From the NCBI GenBank assembly GCA_965221195.1, contig OZ244864.1:248001-312000 (forward strand): a stretch of 64,000 bases of DNA, given 5' to 3'. Position 1 is the first letter of the stretch. The number at the start of each line of letters is the position of its first letter. The DNA comes from Poriferisodalis sp965221195. Lineage in GTDB: Bacteria; Actinomycetota; Acidimicrobiia; Acidimicrobiales; Poriferisodalaceae. The notes under the pieces are model-generated. The model searched no databases. It saw nothing but the letters and a program-made list of their open reading frames with translations, and was not told where the DNA came from. A program made the position numbers and the translations under genes. This document shows positions 44,816 through 53,267 of the stretch, in pieces.

Positions 44816-45808
44816 TCATCTGCGTGTCACTCCCGCACGCGACGCAGCCGCCAGACGCGCCACAGCGCCTGCGAGCGAGACGTGCATGTGCTGGGGGGCG
44901 TGATCGGTGAGCTGGTCTGCGGCGACGGATGCCGCCTGCAGGCCGGCAAGCGGGTCTGGGTAGGAGTAGGCAGGCGCTTGCGGAACGTCGCCCGTCCAGC
45001 CAAGACCAGACATTGCGTGGACGCCAGTGCCGTAGGCGACCCAATTTCGCTCAGGCGAGTCCGGCTCGAATGCGGTGATCGCCAACGTACTCAGATGCGG
45101 ATGCACAACAACGAGCTGTTGCGCCTGCAGTTCCAGGTTAGACAGGGCGCGAGGCCCCAGCGAGGTGATGAGCAGATCGGCTAATGACAGCAGTTCGTCG
45201 AGACGCCGTCGCCCTGTCGCAAACCGAGGATCGAGATCGACTTCGGTCTTGTGAGCGTTCAGCTCGTCATACATCGCTGAACCGGCCAAGCCGTCGGGCC
45301 GTGCTGCGGAGACAACCTTGTGGACTTGAGCGCCTGCCCGTCCCAGCAGTTCAGTACACAACGGGCCTGCCCACATTGAGGTGAGATCCACGATCCGTGT
45401 GCCGTGGAGACCTCCGCCACCGAGAGACGTTGGGCTAGTCGGCTTGCTGGTCTTCGCCGAAGTGGGGGACCCGGCTGGGGCAAGCGACAACCGGCGGTAC
45501 GGGGTGACCGCCAAGCGCCATTCTTGTGCTGCAGCGGCGACAGTCTCAGGGTTGGACTCGTGGCGGTAAACCTCGGCGAATCGTTCCCAAGTCTGGTTGT
45601 CATCGGGGCCGAGATCCACACAAAGCGCGCCGTCTCCCCACAAAACCGGTACCGAAGCGCTGTCGGTCATCCCGAGACGCCGGGGTAGGTCGATCCAAGC
45701 GCGCCCATCTCCCGCCACTAGGAGGCCGAGCCGTTGATCCACCGCCGCAGCCAGCTCAGAGCCGTAGTCGAACAGACCCTGCGGCAGCCACCCGGTCTGT
45801 TCGCTCAT
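44816..45808 (-). CDS. CaiB/BaiF-type CoA-transferase-like protein lacking the catalytic Asp
   Basis: 330 residues. Residues about 140-330 show the family III CoA-transferase start (GTRIVDLTSMWAGPLCTELL; GAQVHKV; DELNAHKTEVDLD). The protein ends just after the region that should hold the catalytic Asp, which reads HMHVSLAG instead of xVDVSLxE, so it is probably not an active transferase. The first 130 residues are an extra domain I do not recognise. ATG 45808. Followed by a 35-bp tandem repeat upstream of its start. Confidence 0.75.
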   Translation of the reverse strand: MSEQTGWLPQGLFDYGSELAAAVDQRLGLLVAGDGRAWIDLPRRLGMTDSASVPVLWGDGALCVDLGPDDNQTWERFAEVYRHESNPETVAAAAQEWRLAVTPYRRLSLAPAGSPTSAKTSKPTSPTSLGGGGLHGTRIVDLTSMWAGPLCTELLGRAGAQVHKVVSAARPDGLAGSAMYDELNAHKTEVDLDPRFATGRRRLDELLSLADLLITSLGPRALSNLELQAQQLVVVHPHLSTLAITAFEPDSPERNWVAYGTGVHAMSGLGWTGDVPQAPAYSYPDPLAGLQAASVAADQLTDHAPQHMHVSLAGAVARLAAASRAGVTRR

Positions 45809-45880
45809 AGACACAGTTTGAATTCGACCCAGCGAAGGCTCAACAATGCTTTGACCCAGTTTGATGAGCCCGACATTTGA

Positions 45881-46039
45881 CACAGCTAACGCCCCGCACT
45901 GATTTTGACGCTTCACACAGCTAACGCCCTGCACTGATTTTGACGCTTCGCACGGCTAACGCCCTGCACTGATTTTGACGCTTCGCACGGCTAACGCCCT
46001 GCACTGATTTTGACGCTTCGCACGGCTAACGCCCTGCGA
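45881..46039. repeat. 35-bp tandem repeat, about 4.6 copies, including the 3' end of the crotonase gene
   Basis: Units start at 45881, 45916, 45951, 45986 and 46021. The last unit contains the stop codon region of the enoyl-CoA hydratase at 46026, so the array looks like repeated copying of that gene's end. Confidence 0.92.
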
Positions 46040-46721
46040 AGTCCGGCGGCCGTTTGTCGAAGAAGGCGGCGAGGCCTTCAGCGCGGTCGTCGGTGGCGGC
46101 GAGCTGATGATTGAGGTCGCCTTCGAGCCGGAGTCCGTCAGCGAGCGGCAGTTCCGAACCTCGATGGACGGCTTCCTTGGCGAACTCCAGCGCCAACGGT
46201 CCCGAGCCAGACAAGTCATCGAGCCAGCCATCGACTGCCTCGTCCAGATTGGCCTCAACAGCGTGTACCAGTCCCCAATCGAGTGCCGCAGCCGCGTTGA
46301 TCTCGACTCCCAAGAGCAGCATTGAGCTTGCCCTCGCAGCGCCGACAGCGCGAGGCAAGCGTTGCGTTCCGCCCCATGCCGGAAGCCGGCCTTCCAGCGC
46401 AGCGCGCAGCGCAAAGCGAGCGCTTGAGTCACACAGACGGATATCGCAGGCCAAGGCGATCTCCAAGCCCGGTCCGGAGCATTCGCCGCTGATCGCGCAC
46501 AGCACCGGGCCGCGCACAGTTGCCAGAGCAGACGCAGGATCGGGTTGGACATCAAGCGAATCGAAGCTGATGCCCGAACAGAAATCGGCGCCCGCGGCAG
46601 CGCGCAGAACCAGTACCGCTGGCTCGCGCGCCTCGCGCACCCGAGCGCACGACTCAACAAGCGCATGCGCACCGTCAAGGCCCATCTCGCCGCCGATCAG
46701 AAGATGGTCGATGCGCTTCAA
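46026..46721 (-). CDS. Enoyl-CoA hydratase/isomerase, second copy
   Basis: 231 residues, crotonase fold. Oxyanion-hole segments GADFCSGISFDSL and SGECSGPGLEIALACD, then GRLPAWGGTQRLPRAVG. The C-terminal DDRAEGLAAFFDKRPPDF is the family's usual end. Slightly short at the N-terminus compared with the usual 255 residues. Substrate not determinable. Confidence 0.88.
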   Translation of the reverse strand: MKRIDHLLIGGEMGLDGAHALVESCARVREAREPAVLVLRAAAGADFCSGISFDSLDVQPDPASALATVRGPVLCAISGECSGPGLEIALACDIRLCDSSARFALRAALEGRLPAWGGTQRLPRAVGAARASSMLLLGVEINAAAALDWGLVHAVEANLDEAVDGWLDDLSGSGPLALEFAKEAVHRGSELPLADGLRLEGDLNHQLAATDDRAEGLAAFFDKRPPDFAGR

Positions 46722-46830
46722 GATGCCTCTGTTTGTCTAGTTGGCCGACACCGACAAATCACAGTCATCTTGACAGATCGGCACCAACGGCTTGAGCTGT
46801 GACCGTAGACCCAAACAACCAGCTTGGTTG

Positions 46831-47100
46831 GTCCCGCGCTGGCTTGATCGGCCTCAATCGGCCCCGCGCTGGCTTGATCGGCCTCAATCGGCCCCGCGCT
46901 GGCTTGATCGGCCTCAATCGGCCCCGCGCTGGCTTGATCGGCCTCAATCGGCCCCGCGCTGGCTTGATCGGCCTCAATCGGCCCCGCGCTGGCTTGATCG
47001 GCCTCAATCGGCCCCGCGCTGGCTTGATCGGCCTCAATCGGCCCCGCGCTGGCTTGATCGGCCTCAATCGGCCCCGCGCTGGCTTGATCGGCCTCAATCG
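46831..47100. repeat. 30-bp tandem array, nine nearly identical copies
   Basis: Nine consecutive 30-bp units (only the first differs by a few bases). Several frames on both strands stay open through it because 30 is a multiple of three. The array ends at the stop codon of the small protein at 47094. Confidence 0.97.
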
Positions 47101-47357
47101 GCCGACTTGGTCTTCTTCGGCTCCTGCAGAGCCATGTCCTTGCCGTTGCACTGCAAGGTCACAGCACCCGGCTTGGTTACCAGCACTTCAATGCCTGAAT
47201 CCTCGTCTTGGTATCGCTTGCCGACCTTGAGTCCCTCGCCGCCGCAAGACGCTGAGATGTCGGCATCGCCGCCCTTGGTGACGATGACCTGCACACCACC
47301 GTCGAAATCCAAACGTTCTCCAGCCTTGGTTGCCACAACCTGCCCCCCTGATCTCAT
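47094..47357 (-). CDS. Small protein with two half-desulforedoxin-like repeats
   Basis: 87 residues from ATG 47357 (an ATG at 47384 would add nine). Two related segments, VQVIVTKGGDADISASCGG and IEVLVTKPGAVTLQCNGKDM, resemble half of the C-x-x-C ... V-T-K-G-G ... L-x-C-C-G-x-P-M pattern of desulforedoxin-type zinc/iron ribbons, but most of the metal Cys are missing. A Lys-rich tail follows. The upstream open frame is only repeat DNA. Function unknown. Confidence 0.6.
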   Translation of the reverse strand: MRSGGQVVATKAGERLDFDGGVQVIVTKGGDADISASCGGEGLKVGKRYQDEDSGIEVLVTKPGAVTLQCNGKDMALQEPKKTKSAD

Positions 47358-47397
47358 CGCGCAGATGCGGAATATTGCCAACATGAAGCTACACGTC

Positions 47398-47535
47398 GCG
47401 TTGGCGCATTGCTTGGCGCGGCGTTGGCGCATTGCTTGGCGCGGCGTTGGCGCATTGCTTGGCGCGGCGTTGGCGCATTGCTTGGCGCGGCGTTGGCGCA
47501 TTGCTTGGCGCGGCGTTGGCGCATTGCTTGGCGCG
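47398..47535. repeat. 23-bp tandem array, six perfect copies
   Basis: Units at 47398, 47421, 47444, 47467, 47490 and 47513. Since 23 is not a multiple of three, each frame cycles through the unit, giving artefactual open frames on both strands. Confidence 0.97.
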
Positions 47536-47660
47536 GACGCACAGCCAGAGACGGACATCACACAACAGAGGTTGACATCGGGCGGCACGCCGCCCGTTCG
47601 GTGACAGCCAGCAACATGAGACACTCAATGCCGAGTAGGAACGAAAAGTATATTTTATAT

Positions 47661-47700
47661 TTTTTAGTTATGTTTTATAACATTTTATGTTATGCTGCAT
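47661..47700 (+). promoter_or_regulatory. AT-rich region with nested palindromes before the coiled-coil gene
   Basis: ATAACAT-TTT-ATGTTAT (47677-47693) is a perfect inverted repeat, overlapped by GTTAT (47667-47671)/ATAAC (47677-47681). The 50 bases around it are almost pure A/T in a GC-rich window. Likely promoter with an operator. Confidence 0.6.
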
Positions 47701-47757
47701 GCGGAGTTGAGGCACCGCACACCGCGGCGTCCCGATGCTGCCCAAGGAGGAAGTAAG

Positions 47758-48156
47758 ATGAGCGCCGTGGATACCCTCGTGACCAGCATCTTCAGCAGTG
47801 TGCTGATCGCCTTGCTAGTCGCCATGTTCGTCAGCCAGCGACGCCAGCTTGACCAGATGCGCAAGGAGATGGCAGAGCTGCGCGCAGAGTTCAAAGCCGA
47901 AATCGCAGAGCTGCGCGCCGAAGTCAAAGCCGAAATCGCAGAGCTGCGCACCGAACTCAAAGCCGAAATCGCAGAACTACGCACCGAACTCAAAGCCGAA
48001 ATCGCCGGAGTCCGCACCGAACTCAAAGCCGAAATCGCCACGCAGGGTCAGTCGCTGTCGAGCGTCGAACGAGACACAGCGATGCTCGTCGGTCGTTTGC
48101 TTCCCGAAGACGAGGTGCTTGCCCGCATCACCAACAGGCCAACACCCATCGCGTAG
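47758..48156 (+). CDS. Membrane-anchored coiled-coil protein with 11-residue repeats
   Basis: 132 residues. One N-terminal helix (SSVLIALLVAMFVSQRR) anchors it; then a run of five copies of an 11-residue unit of the type AEIAELRTELK (33-bp DNA repeats, about 47880-48035), an ideal long helix. The C-terminus (SLSSVERDTAMLVGRLLPED) is globular. ATG 47758 has AAGGAGG about 8 bases upstream. Family not recognised; similar helical repeats occur in spacer/stalk proteins. Confidence 0.8.
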   Translation: MSAVDTLVTSIFSSVLIALLVAMFVSQRRQLDQMRKEMAELRAEFKAEIAELRAEVKAEIAELRTELKAEIAELRTELKAEIAGVRTELKAEIATQGQSLSSVERDTAMLVGRLLPEDEVLARITNRPTPIA

Positions 48157-48252
48157 CTGCCTTCTTGAATGCACCGGCTGTGCCCTAGGGAGGTTGTGCC
48201 CCGGGGAGTGGTCAAGGGCATGTGCATCCGCAGCGCACATATGCTGCACGCC

Positions 48253-49224
48253 ATGACCTTGGAAGCCGAAGCATCAGCCGTCATTGACCAACTTAATGCC
48301 CTAGATCGCCCATCGTTCGAAGATGTAGGCCACGAACGCGCGCGTCAGGGTTATGAGGAGATGCCGCCTGCCGGTGAACTCGTCAATGTCGCCAGCATCG
48401 AAGATCGGACTGTCGAAGGTCCGCACGGCAACAGCATTGCCATGCGGATCTACCGACCCGGTGGCGGTGCCGCCACTGCTGCTGCCAACGGGACGCTGGG
48501 GTGCCTCGTGTACTTCCACGGCGGCGGCTGGGTCATCGGCAGCATCGAGACTCACGACCGCACATGCCGTGCGCTGACAAAGCTGGCGGGTGTAGTGACC
48601 GTGTCGGTTGACTACCGACTCGCTCCCGAGCACCCGTTCCCGGCGGCGGTAGATGACTGCTGCGATGCCACCCAGTGGACCATCGACAACGCAGCCGATC
48701 TGGGCATCGACCCGGAGCGGGTGGCTATTGGCGGTGACAGCGCAGGGGGCAATCTGGCTGCGGTGGTAGCGCTGCGGTGCCGCGACCGCGCTGCTAATGG
48801 CGAGCCGTGCGGTCGGCCAGCTTTGCAGGTGCTCATCTACCCGGTCACAGATTTCGACCGTGATACGCACTCAATGATCGCCAATGCCGAGGGCCTCTTA
48901 CTGACCCGCTCGACAATGAAGTGGTTCGACGATCACTATTGCCCACCTTCGCAGCGCAGCAACCCGTATGCAGCCCCGCTCGCAGCTGATGATCTGTCGG
49001 GAGTCGCTCCGGCACTCGTCATAGTGGCTGGCCATGACCCGCTGCGCGACGAAGGTGTCAAGTACGCGCAGAAACTCGCCGATGCGAAGGTGCCTACCAC
49101 TCTCATTGAGTATCCCGGCCAGTTCCATGGATTCTTCGGCATGACCCGCTTCTTGAACCAAGCACACGAAGCCCAAGATCTCACTGCGAGTGTCCTGCGC
49201 CGCACGCTCGCGCCCTCAGGCTGA
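48253..49224 (+). CDS. Alpha/beta hydrolase, hormone-sensitive lipase (HSL) family
   Basis: 323 residues. Oxyanion-hole motif YFHGGGWVIGS, nucleophile GDSAGGNLAA, acid in AGHDPLRDEG and His in QFHGFFG. Hydrolyses short-chain esters. ATG 48253 is chosen because conserved sequence begins just after it. Confidence 0.92.
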   Translation: MTLEAEASAVIDQLNALDRPSFEDVGHERARQGYEEMPPAGELVNVASIEDRTVEGPHGNSIAMRIYRPGGGAATAAANGTLGCLVYFHGGGWVIGSIETHDRTCRALTKLAGVVTVSVDYRLAPEHPFPAAVDDCCDATQWTIDNAADLGIDPERVAIGGDSAGGNLAAVVALRCRDRAANGEPCGRPALQVLIYPVTDFDRDTHSMIANAEGLLLTRSTMKWFDDHYCPPSQRSNPYAAPLAADDLSGVAPALVIVAGHDPLRDEGVKYAQKLADAKVPTTLIEYPGQFHGFFGMTRFLNQAHEAQDLTASVLRRTLAPSG

Positions 49225-49242
49225 CGCAACCTGTTAACACCG

Positions 49243-51750
49243 CTAACGCAGGGTGCCTGCTGCTTGGAGTGCTGCTATCTCATGGGAGCTGAGACCCAGC
49301 ACCTCAGTGAGAACTTCATGTGTGTGTTGACCAAGCGTCGGGGCGGGCGAGCACACGCCGTCGGTGCCTTCGGTCAAGAGCCAAGGAATGCCGACATGGC
49401 TCATCTGGCCGACGGCGGGATGATCCAAACGCTCGATCAGCCCGCGAGCAGCCAAATGCGGATTGGTTTCGAGCGAACGGGCGCTCAGCGAAGGAAACGC
49501 CGGAACTCCTGCTGCCTGCAGAATCTCAGTGACGTCCCACTGGTCACGCTGGCGCGTCCATGCCCCAATGAGCGCGTCAAGTTCGGCCTCGTGGGACTTC
49601 CGCTCAGCAGCGGAAACGAAACGCTCATCGCCGCGATCTATGCCGACAATGCCCGCAAGCGCTTCCCACTCTCGGTCATCGACGCAACAGACCGCCACCC
49701 AGTCATCGTCGCCGGCGCAGCGGTACAAGTTGTGAGGCGACCACAACGGGTCAAGGTTGCCCATCGGCACAGGCTGCGAACCGGTCAGCACCCACTCCAT
49801 CCAGCCTTCAACGGCGCATGAAGTAGTGGCCTCCCACAAGGATGTGTCAACGAACTGACCTTCACCGGTGCGCCGCCTTGCCACCAGTGCCGCCACCAAG
49901 GCATATGCCGTGGCGATACCAGCCGCCGGGTCGCCTAGTGACACACCGAGTTCTTGGGCTCCCTCGCCGGGATAACCGGTCATCGACGCGAGGCCTGAAA
50001 GAGGCCCTGTCGTGGGGCCGTAGCCCATGTACGAACGGTAGGGCCCGTGATGGCCGTAGCCGCTGATCACGCCCACGATCACATCGGGACGCTCGCGCGC
50101 TAGCGCGTCGTAGCCCAGCCCCCACTCGTCCATGACACCCGTGGCGTAGTTGGACACCACCAGATCGCACTCCAGCGCTAGGCGCCGCGCCAGAGCGCGG
50201 CCCTGCGGCGTGCTCATGTTGAGGTTGATGCTCAGCTTGCCTTGGCTGTACTGATTGAAATAGCCGTTGGTGTCGAGTGTCGGAGTGTGTCTGCTCGAAT
50301 GGGTCGGCAACCGGCGGCCCAAGTCAGGGCGAGTTGATGACTCCACCTTGACGACCGTGGCCCCGAGATGTGCCAGATGCATAGTGCAATACGGTCCGGC
50401 CCAAACCCAAGTGAAATCCGCCACCGTGATGCCTTCCAGCGGACGCTTGCCTCCAACCGGCGCAGCACCAGCAACATCAGCGGTACTCACAGGGTCCAAC
50501 ACTGCTGAAGATGACCTTACTGCTGAAGGTGAATTGGCGTGCTCTTTTGTCTCCGCGTGGACTGTGTTCTTCGCGACGTCGAGTGAATCGAAGGCTGAAT
50601 CGAAGACAGTGTCGCTGGGCTCCCCCAGCCCGGGGGCCGGACGACGGATTGACCACCACGAACTCCTCAGCCGGAACGGCGGACCGGGCACCGTGATCTC
50701 GCCCAGTCCAGGCTGGTCGTAGGTCACAAGGAACTCACGGGCAGCCAGATGCGGGTCGGCGGCCATCTGCGCCACTGTGTTCACTGGTGCAAACGCCAGC
50801 CGCTCAGCTTGGCCTCGATGGAACAGATCCATCACTGAGTGGGCGGAGATCCATTCGCCGAGCCATGTGCTCAGCAAATCCTCATGTTCGAGGCGCCCTT
50901 CGAACGTTTCAAGGACGGACGTGTCGGCCCACTGTGGGCGCCCTAGGAAATCCTTGAGCCGTTCCCATTGGTCGGGCTCGGGGCACACCAAAAAAATGTG
51001 TCCGTCGCTAGCAGGGAATATTCCCCACGGGTTCAAGATGCGAGCACCGAGACGGCTGGAATTCTCACTCCGATAGGACCAACTGACAAAAGCCGCTTCT
51101 AGCATCCCGACTACATACGACATCTGGGCGAAGTCAATGTGCTCGCCGCACCCGGTGCGCTGTGCCCGATCGACGGCGGCGAGCGACGCGCAAGCCGCAG
51201 CGAAACCGGACTGGAACGCGGCCTGATGGCCGTAGGGCTTAAGCGGAGGCAGTTCCGGGTCGGTGACACACCCGGGGGCTAACCAGCCCCAACCGCCGCC
51301 GTGGACAATCTGCAGTTCAGCGGCTTTCCAGTCCGCGTAAGGGCCGGTCTGCCCGAACGGTGTGATCGATGTCGTCACCAGCGACGGGTACCGGGCTCGG
51401 AGCGCTGCTGCTGTCAAGCCATGCTCAGATGCAGTCGCCGGTGCGAGATCGTGGACGAACAGATCTGCTTCTGCGAGAAGTTCATTGAGCACCGCCCGTC
51501 CTTCAGCGGTGGCAAGATCGGCAACGACGCTGCGCTTGTTGGTGTTGATAGCAGCAAAGAGACCGCCAATCTCACCTACGTCGCCGTTGTCGCTTCGGTA
51601 CGGCCCACGACGGCGCGCAGCATCGCCTCCCGGCGGCTCCACCTTAATGACATCGGCACCGAGGTCTCCTAGCAGCTTGGCCGTCCACGGAGCCGCCACC
51701 ATCTGGCCCAGCTCAACTACACCGATGCCACTGAGACCACTCGCAGTCAT
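49243..51750 (-). CDS. Tandem-domain family III (CaiB/BaiF) CoA-transferase
   Basis: 835 residues made of two complete CoA-transferase halves. Domain 1 (about 1-390): GIGVVELGQMVAAPWTAKLL, DVIKVEPPGGD, and GCGEHIDFAQMS with the catalytic Asp. Domain 2 (about 430-835): GITVADFTWVWAGPYCTMHL, VVKVESSTRPD and GEGQFVDTSLWEA. Both Asp are kept. Such double proteins occur in actinobacteria. Moves CoA between carboxylic acids. Divergent from dodecin gene region to its right. Confidence 0.9.
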   Translation of the reverse strand: MTASGLSGIGVVELGQMVAAPWTAKLLGDLGADVIKVEPPGGDAARRRGPYRSDNGDVGEIGGLFAAINTNKRSVVADLATAEGRAVLNELLAEADLFVHDLAPATASEHGLTAAALRARYPSLVTTSITPFGQTGPYADWKAAELQIVHGGGWGWLAPGCVTDPELPPLKPYGHQAAFQSGFAAACASLAAVDRAQRTGCGEHIDFAQMSYVVGMLEAAFVSWSYRSENSSRLGARILNPWGIFPASDGHIFLVCPEPDQWERLKDFLGRPQWADTSVLETFEGRLEHEDLLSTWLGEWISAHSVMDLFHRGQAERLAFAPVNTVAQMAADPHLAAREFLVTYDQPGLGEITVPGPPFRLRSSWWSIRRPAPGLGEPSDTVFDSAFDSLDVAKNTVHAETKEHANSPSAVRSSSAVLDPVSTADVAGAAPVGGKRPLEGITVADFTWVWAGPYCTMHLAHLGATVVKVESSTRPDLGRRLPTHSSRHTPTLDTNGYFNQYSQGKLSINLNMSTPQGRALARRLALECDLVVSNYATGVMDEWGLGYDALARERPDVIVGVISGYGHHGPYRSYMGYGPTTGPLSGLASMTGYPGEGAQELGVSLGDPAAGIATAYALVAALVARRRTGEGQFVDTSLWEATTSCAVEGWMEWVLTGSQPVPMGNLDPLWSPHNLYRCAGDDDWVAVCCVDDREWEALAGIVGIDRGDERFVSAAERKSHEAELDALIGAWTRQRDQWDVTEILQAAGVPAFPSLSARSLETNPHLAARGLIERLDHPAVGQMSHVGIPWLLTEGTDGVCSPAPTLGQHTHEVLTEVLGLSSHEIAALQAAGTLR

Positions 51751-51812
51751 CGGCGGTTACGGCCTTCGGGTCGGAACGAGAAGAACGACGACTCTCGTTG
51801 AGGTGCCGCTAT

Positions 51813-52022
51813 TCACGGCGATTCGTGCTTGAACGACAGCCTGACTTTGGTGCGGAACGCGGCAATCTCACCGCCTTCGATGACCACATCTTGCTCGACC
51901 ACTTCAGCGACACGTAAGTCTCGCAAGGTCTTGGAGGCCTCAGCGATCACGTTCTGCGTGGCCTGCTCCCAAGAGTCCTCGCTTGTGCCGATCAGCTCGA
52001 TCACGTTGTACACGCTGCTCAT
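51813..52022 (-). CDS. Dodecin-type small protein
   Basis: 69 residues with the dodecin pattern: VYNVIELIGTSEDSWEQATQ, ASKTLRDLRVAEVVEQDVV and FRTKVRLSFKHE. Dodecins form hollow dodecamers storing flavin or CoA. The flavin-stacking Trp of canonical dodecins (LxWFEV) is absent here (LRVAEV), so ligand may differ. Diverges from the dodecin-fusion gene. Confidence 0.85.
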   Translation of the reverse strand: MSSVYNVIELIGTSEDSWEQATQNVIAEASKTLRDLRVAEVVEQDVVIEGGEIAAFRTKVRLSFKHESP

Positions 52023-52209
52023 GGGGTTTCTCCTCCAGGTCCAAAATCAGCAGGTCCCAAATCGGCTGACACCGATGCCGCCCTGCACACAAGGCACCGT
52101 GTTTTGGCACCGTGTTTTGGGCGGGTGTTTTTGGTGGGTGTCAGTTGGCCTACAGTCTGCCTTATCGAAGCACCACGGCTCACGGGCGAGCTAGCGACAT
52201 ACCTGACGG

Positions 52210-52396
52210 GTCAGCACAGTGAACAAGTCAGCACAGTGAACAAGTCAGCACAGTGAACAAGTCAGCACAGTGAACAAGTCAGCACAGTGAACAAGTCAGC
52301 ACAGTGAACAAGTCAGCACAGTGAACAAGTCAGCACAGTGAACAAGTCAGCACAGTGAACAAGTCAGCACAGTGGGCAGGTCGACACAGTGAACAA
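52210..52396 (+). repeat. 17-bp tandem array, eleven copies, ending in a start codon
   Basis: Units start every 17 bases from 52210; the last two copies are diverged. Each unit contains GTGAACAA, and in the last one that GTG (52389) is the start of the next gene. Each copy read in that phase gives Met-Asn-Lys-Ser-Ala-Gln then stop. Confidence 0.97.
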
Positions 52397-53153
52397 TTCA
52401 CCGCAGCGCAGTCTCAACTCGGTCTGCAAGGTCATAACACTGGTCGCGGCAAGCTCCCTCTCTTGGGAGGATGCCGCGCGACGGGGAGTTGCCGAGGCCA
52501 CCAAGACCATCCGTGATCTGTCGGAGGCCCATGTCGTGGAGCGTGACGTGATGATCGCCGACGGCGAGGTCGCGCTCTACCGAATCAAGCTGCGCCTAGC
52601 TTTTCGGGTTGACCGAATGCGCCCCGGCCTAACACCCGACGCGCCCGATGTGGAAGTGACGCGCTGGCTCATCGTGGCCAACCAAACGCTCGGTACCGGC
52701 GAGGTCGTCGCCGAGATCAACCGGCTTAACGCCATGGGTCCATGCGAGTTCCACCTGCTGGTGCCGATGACACATTCCAAGAGCTACGCCCGGGCTCGCC
52801 GACTGTCGATGATGGCAGCCGACCCAGTAACTGGCATCCCGGCTGAAGGGGTGACAGCAGTCGGCTGTTTGGGGCCCGACACGCTTGGCATGGAACAAGC
52901 GCAGAAGCGGCTCGATGCTCAGCTTGCGAAGATCGCGGCTGCTTCCTATGACGCAACAGGCGAACTCGGCGACCCCGATCCGCTGCGTGCCGTTCAAGCA
53001 GTGCTAGCGCGTGCAAGCTTCGACGGCATCATCTTGTCGACGCTGCCAGCGGGGGCATCACGACTAGTGGGTGCCGATCTACCCTCACGGGTGCGCCGGG
53101 TGACGAGGCTGCCGGTTACCTATCTGCCCGGCAAAGAACCCGGCGAGCTGTAG
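52389..53153 (+). CDS. Dodecin domain fused to a universal-stress-like domain
   Basis: 254 residues. Residues about 10-75 match the dodecin neighbour (SSLSWEDAARRGVAEATKTIRDLSEAHVVERDV with the same spacing). Residues about 90-254 look like a universal-stress/nucleotide-type alpha/beta domain: VTRWLIVANQTLGTGEVV, EFHLLVPMTHSK, FDGIILSTLPAG and RRVTRLPVTYLPG. The GTG start lies in the last copy of the 17-bp array. The divergent placement with a stand-alone dodecin suggests mixed oligomers. Confidence 0.75.
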   Translation: MNNSPQRSLNSVCKVITLVAASSLSWEDAARRGVAEATKTIRDLSEAHVVERDVMIADGEVALYRIKLRLAFRVDRMRPGLTPDAPDVEVTRWLIVANQTLGTGEVVAEINRLNAMGPCEFHLLVPMTHSKSYARARRLSMMAADPVTGIPAEGVTAVGCLGPDTLGMEQAQKRLDAQLAKIAAASYDATGELGDPDPLRAVQAVLARASFDGIILSTLPAGASRLVGADLPSRVRRVTRLPVTYLPGKEPGEL

Positions 53154-53161
53154 CCGCAAAG

Positions 53162-53259
53162 GTAGATCACTTCTATCAAAAACAGTAGATTGTTATTATC
53201 TAAAACAGTAGATCGCTTGAGTTGAAAATGGTAGATCATTTCTATCTAAAACGGTAGAT
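53162..53259 (+). promoter_or_regulatory. Five GTAGAT sites at 23-bp phase upstream of the DUF4143 gene
   Basis: GTAGAT occurs at 53162, 53185, 53208, 53231 and 53254, always 23 bases apart. Most units also carry TAGAT-N7-ATCTA, an inverted repeat of 17 bases. The last TAGATT (53255-53260) is placed as a -10 for a leaderless GTG start at 53268. Compare 18431-18485. Confidence 0.75.
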
Positions 53260-53267
53260 TTGATACT

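Noticed and set aside
44609..45184. A plus-strand gene of about 190 codons
   Set aside because: It is the reverse complement of the enoyl-CoA hydratase start and the CoA-transferase-like gene, with no domain of its own.
46831..47535. CRISPR array
   Set aside because: Units are directly adjacent with no unique spacers and there are no cas genes in the window.
46792..47604. Long open frames on both strands with a repeated ten-residue unit (such as WLDRPQSAPR)
   Set aside because: They are produced by the 30-bp and 23-bp arrays, which keep frames open by arithmetic; several overlapping frames are equally open and none has a recognisable domain.
52210..52396. CRISPR-like or iteron origin
   Set aside because: 17-bp units are contiguous without spacers, and no replication initiator gene is nearby.
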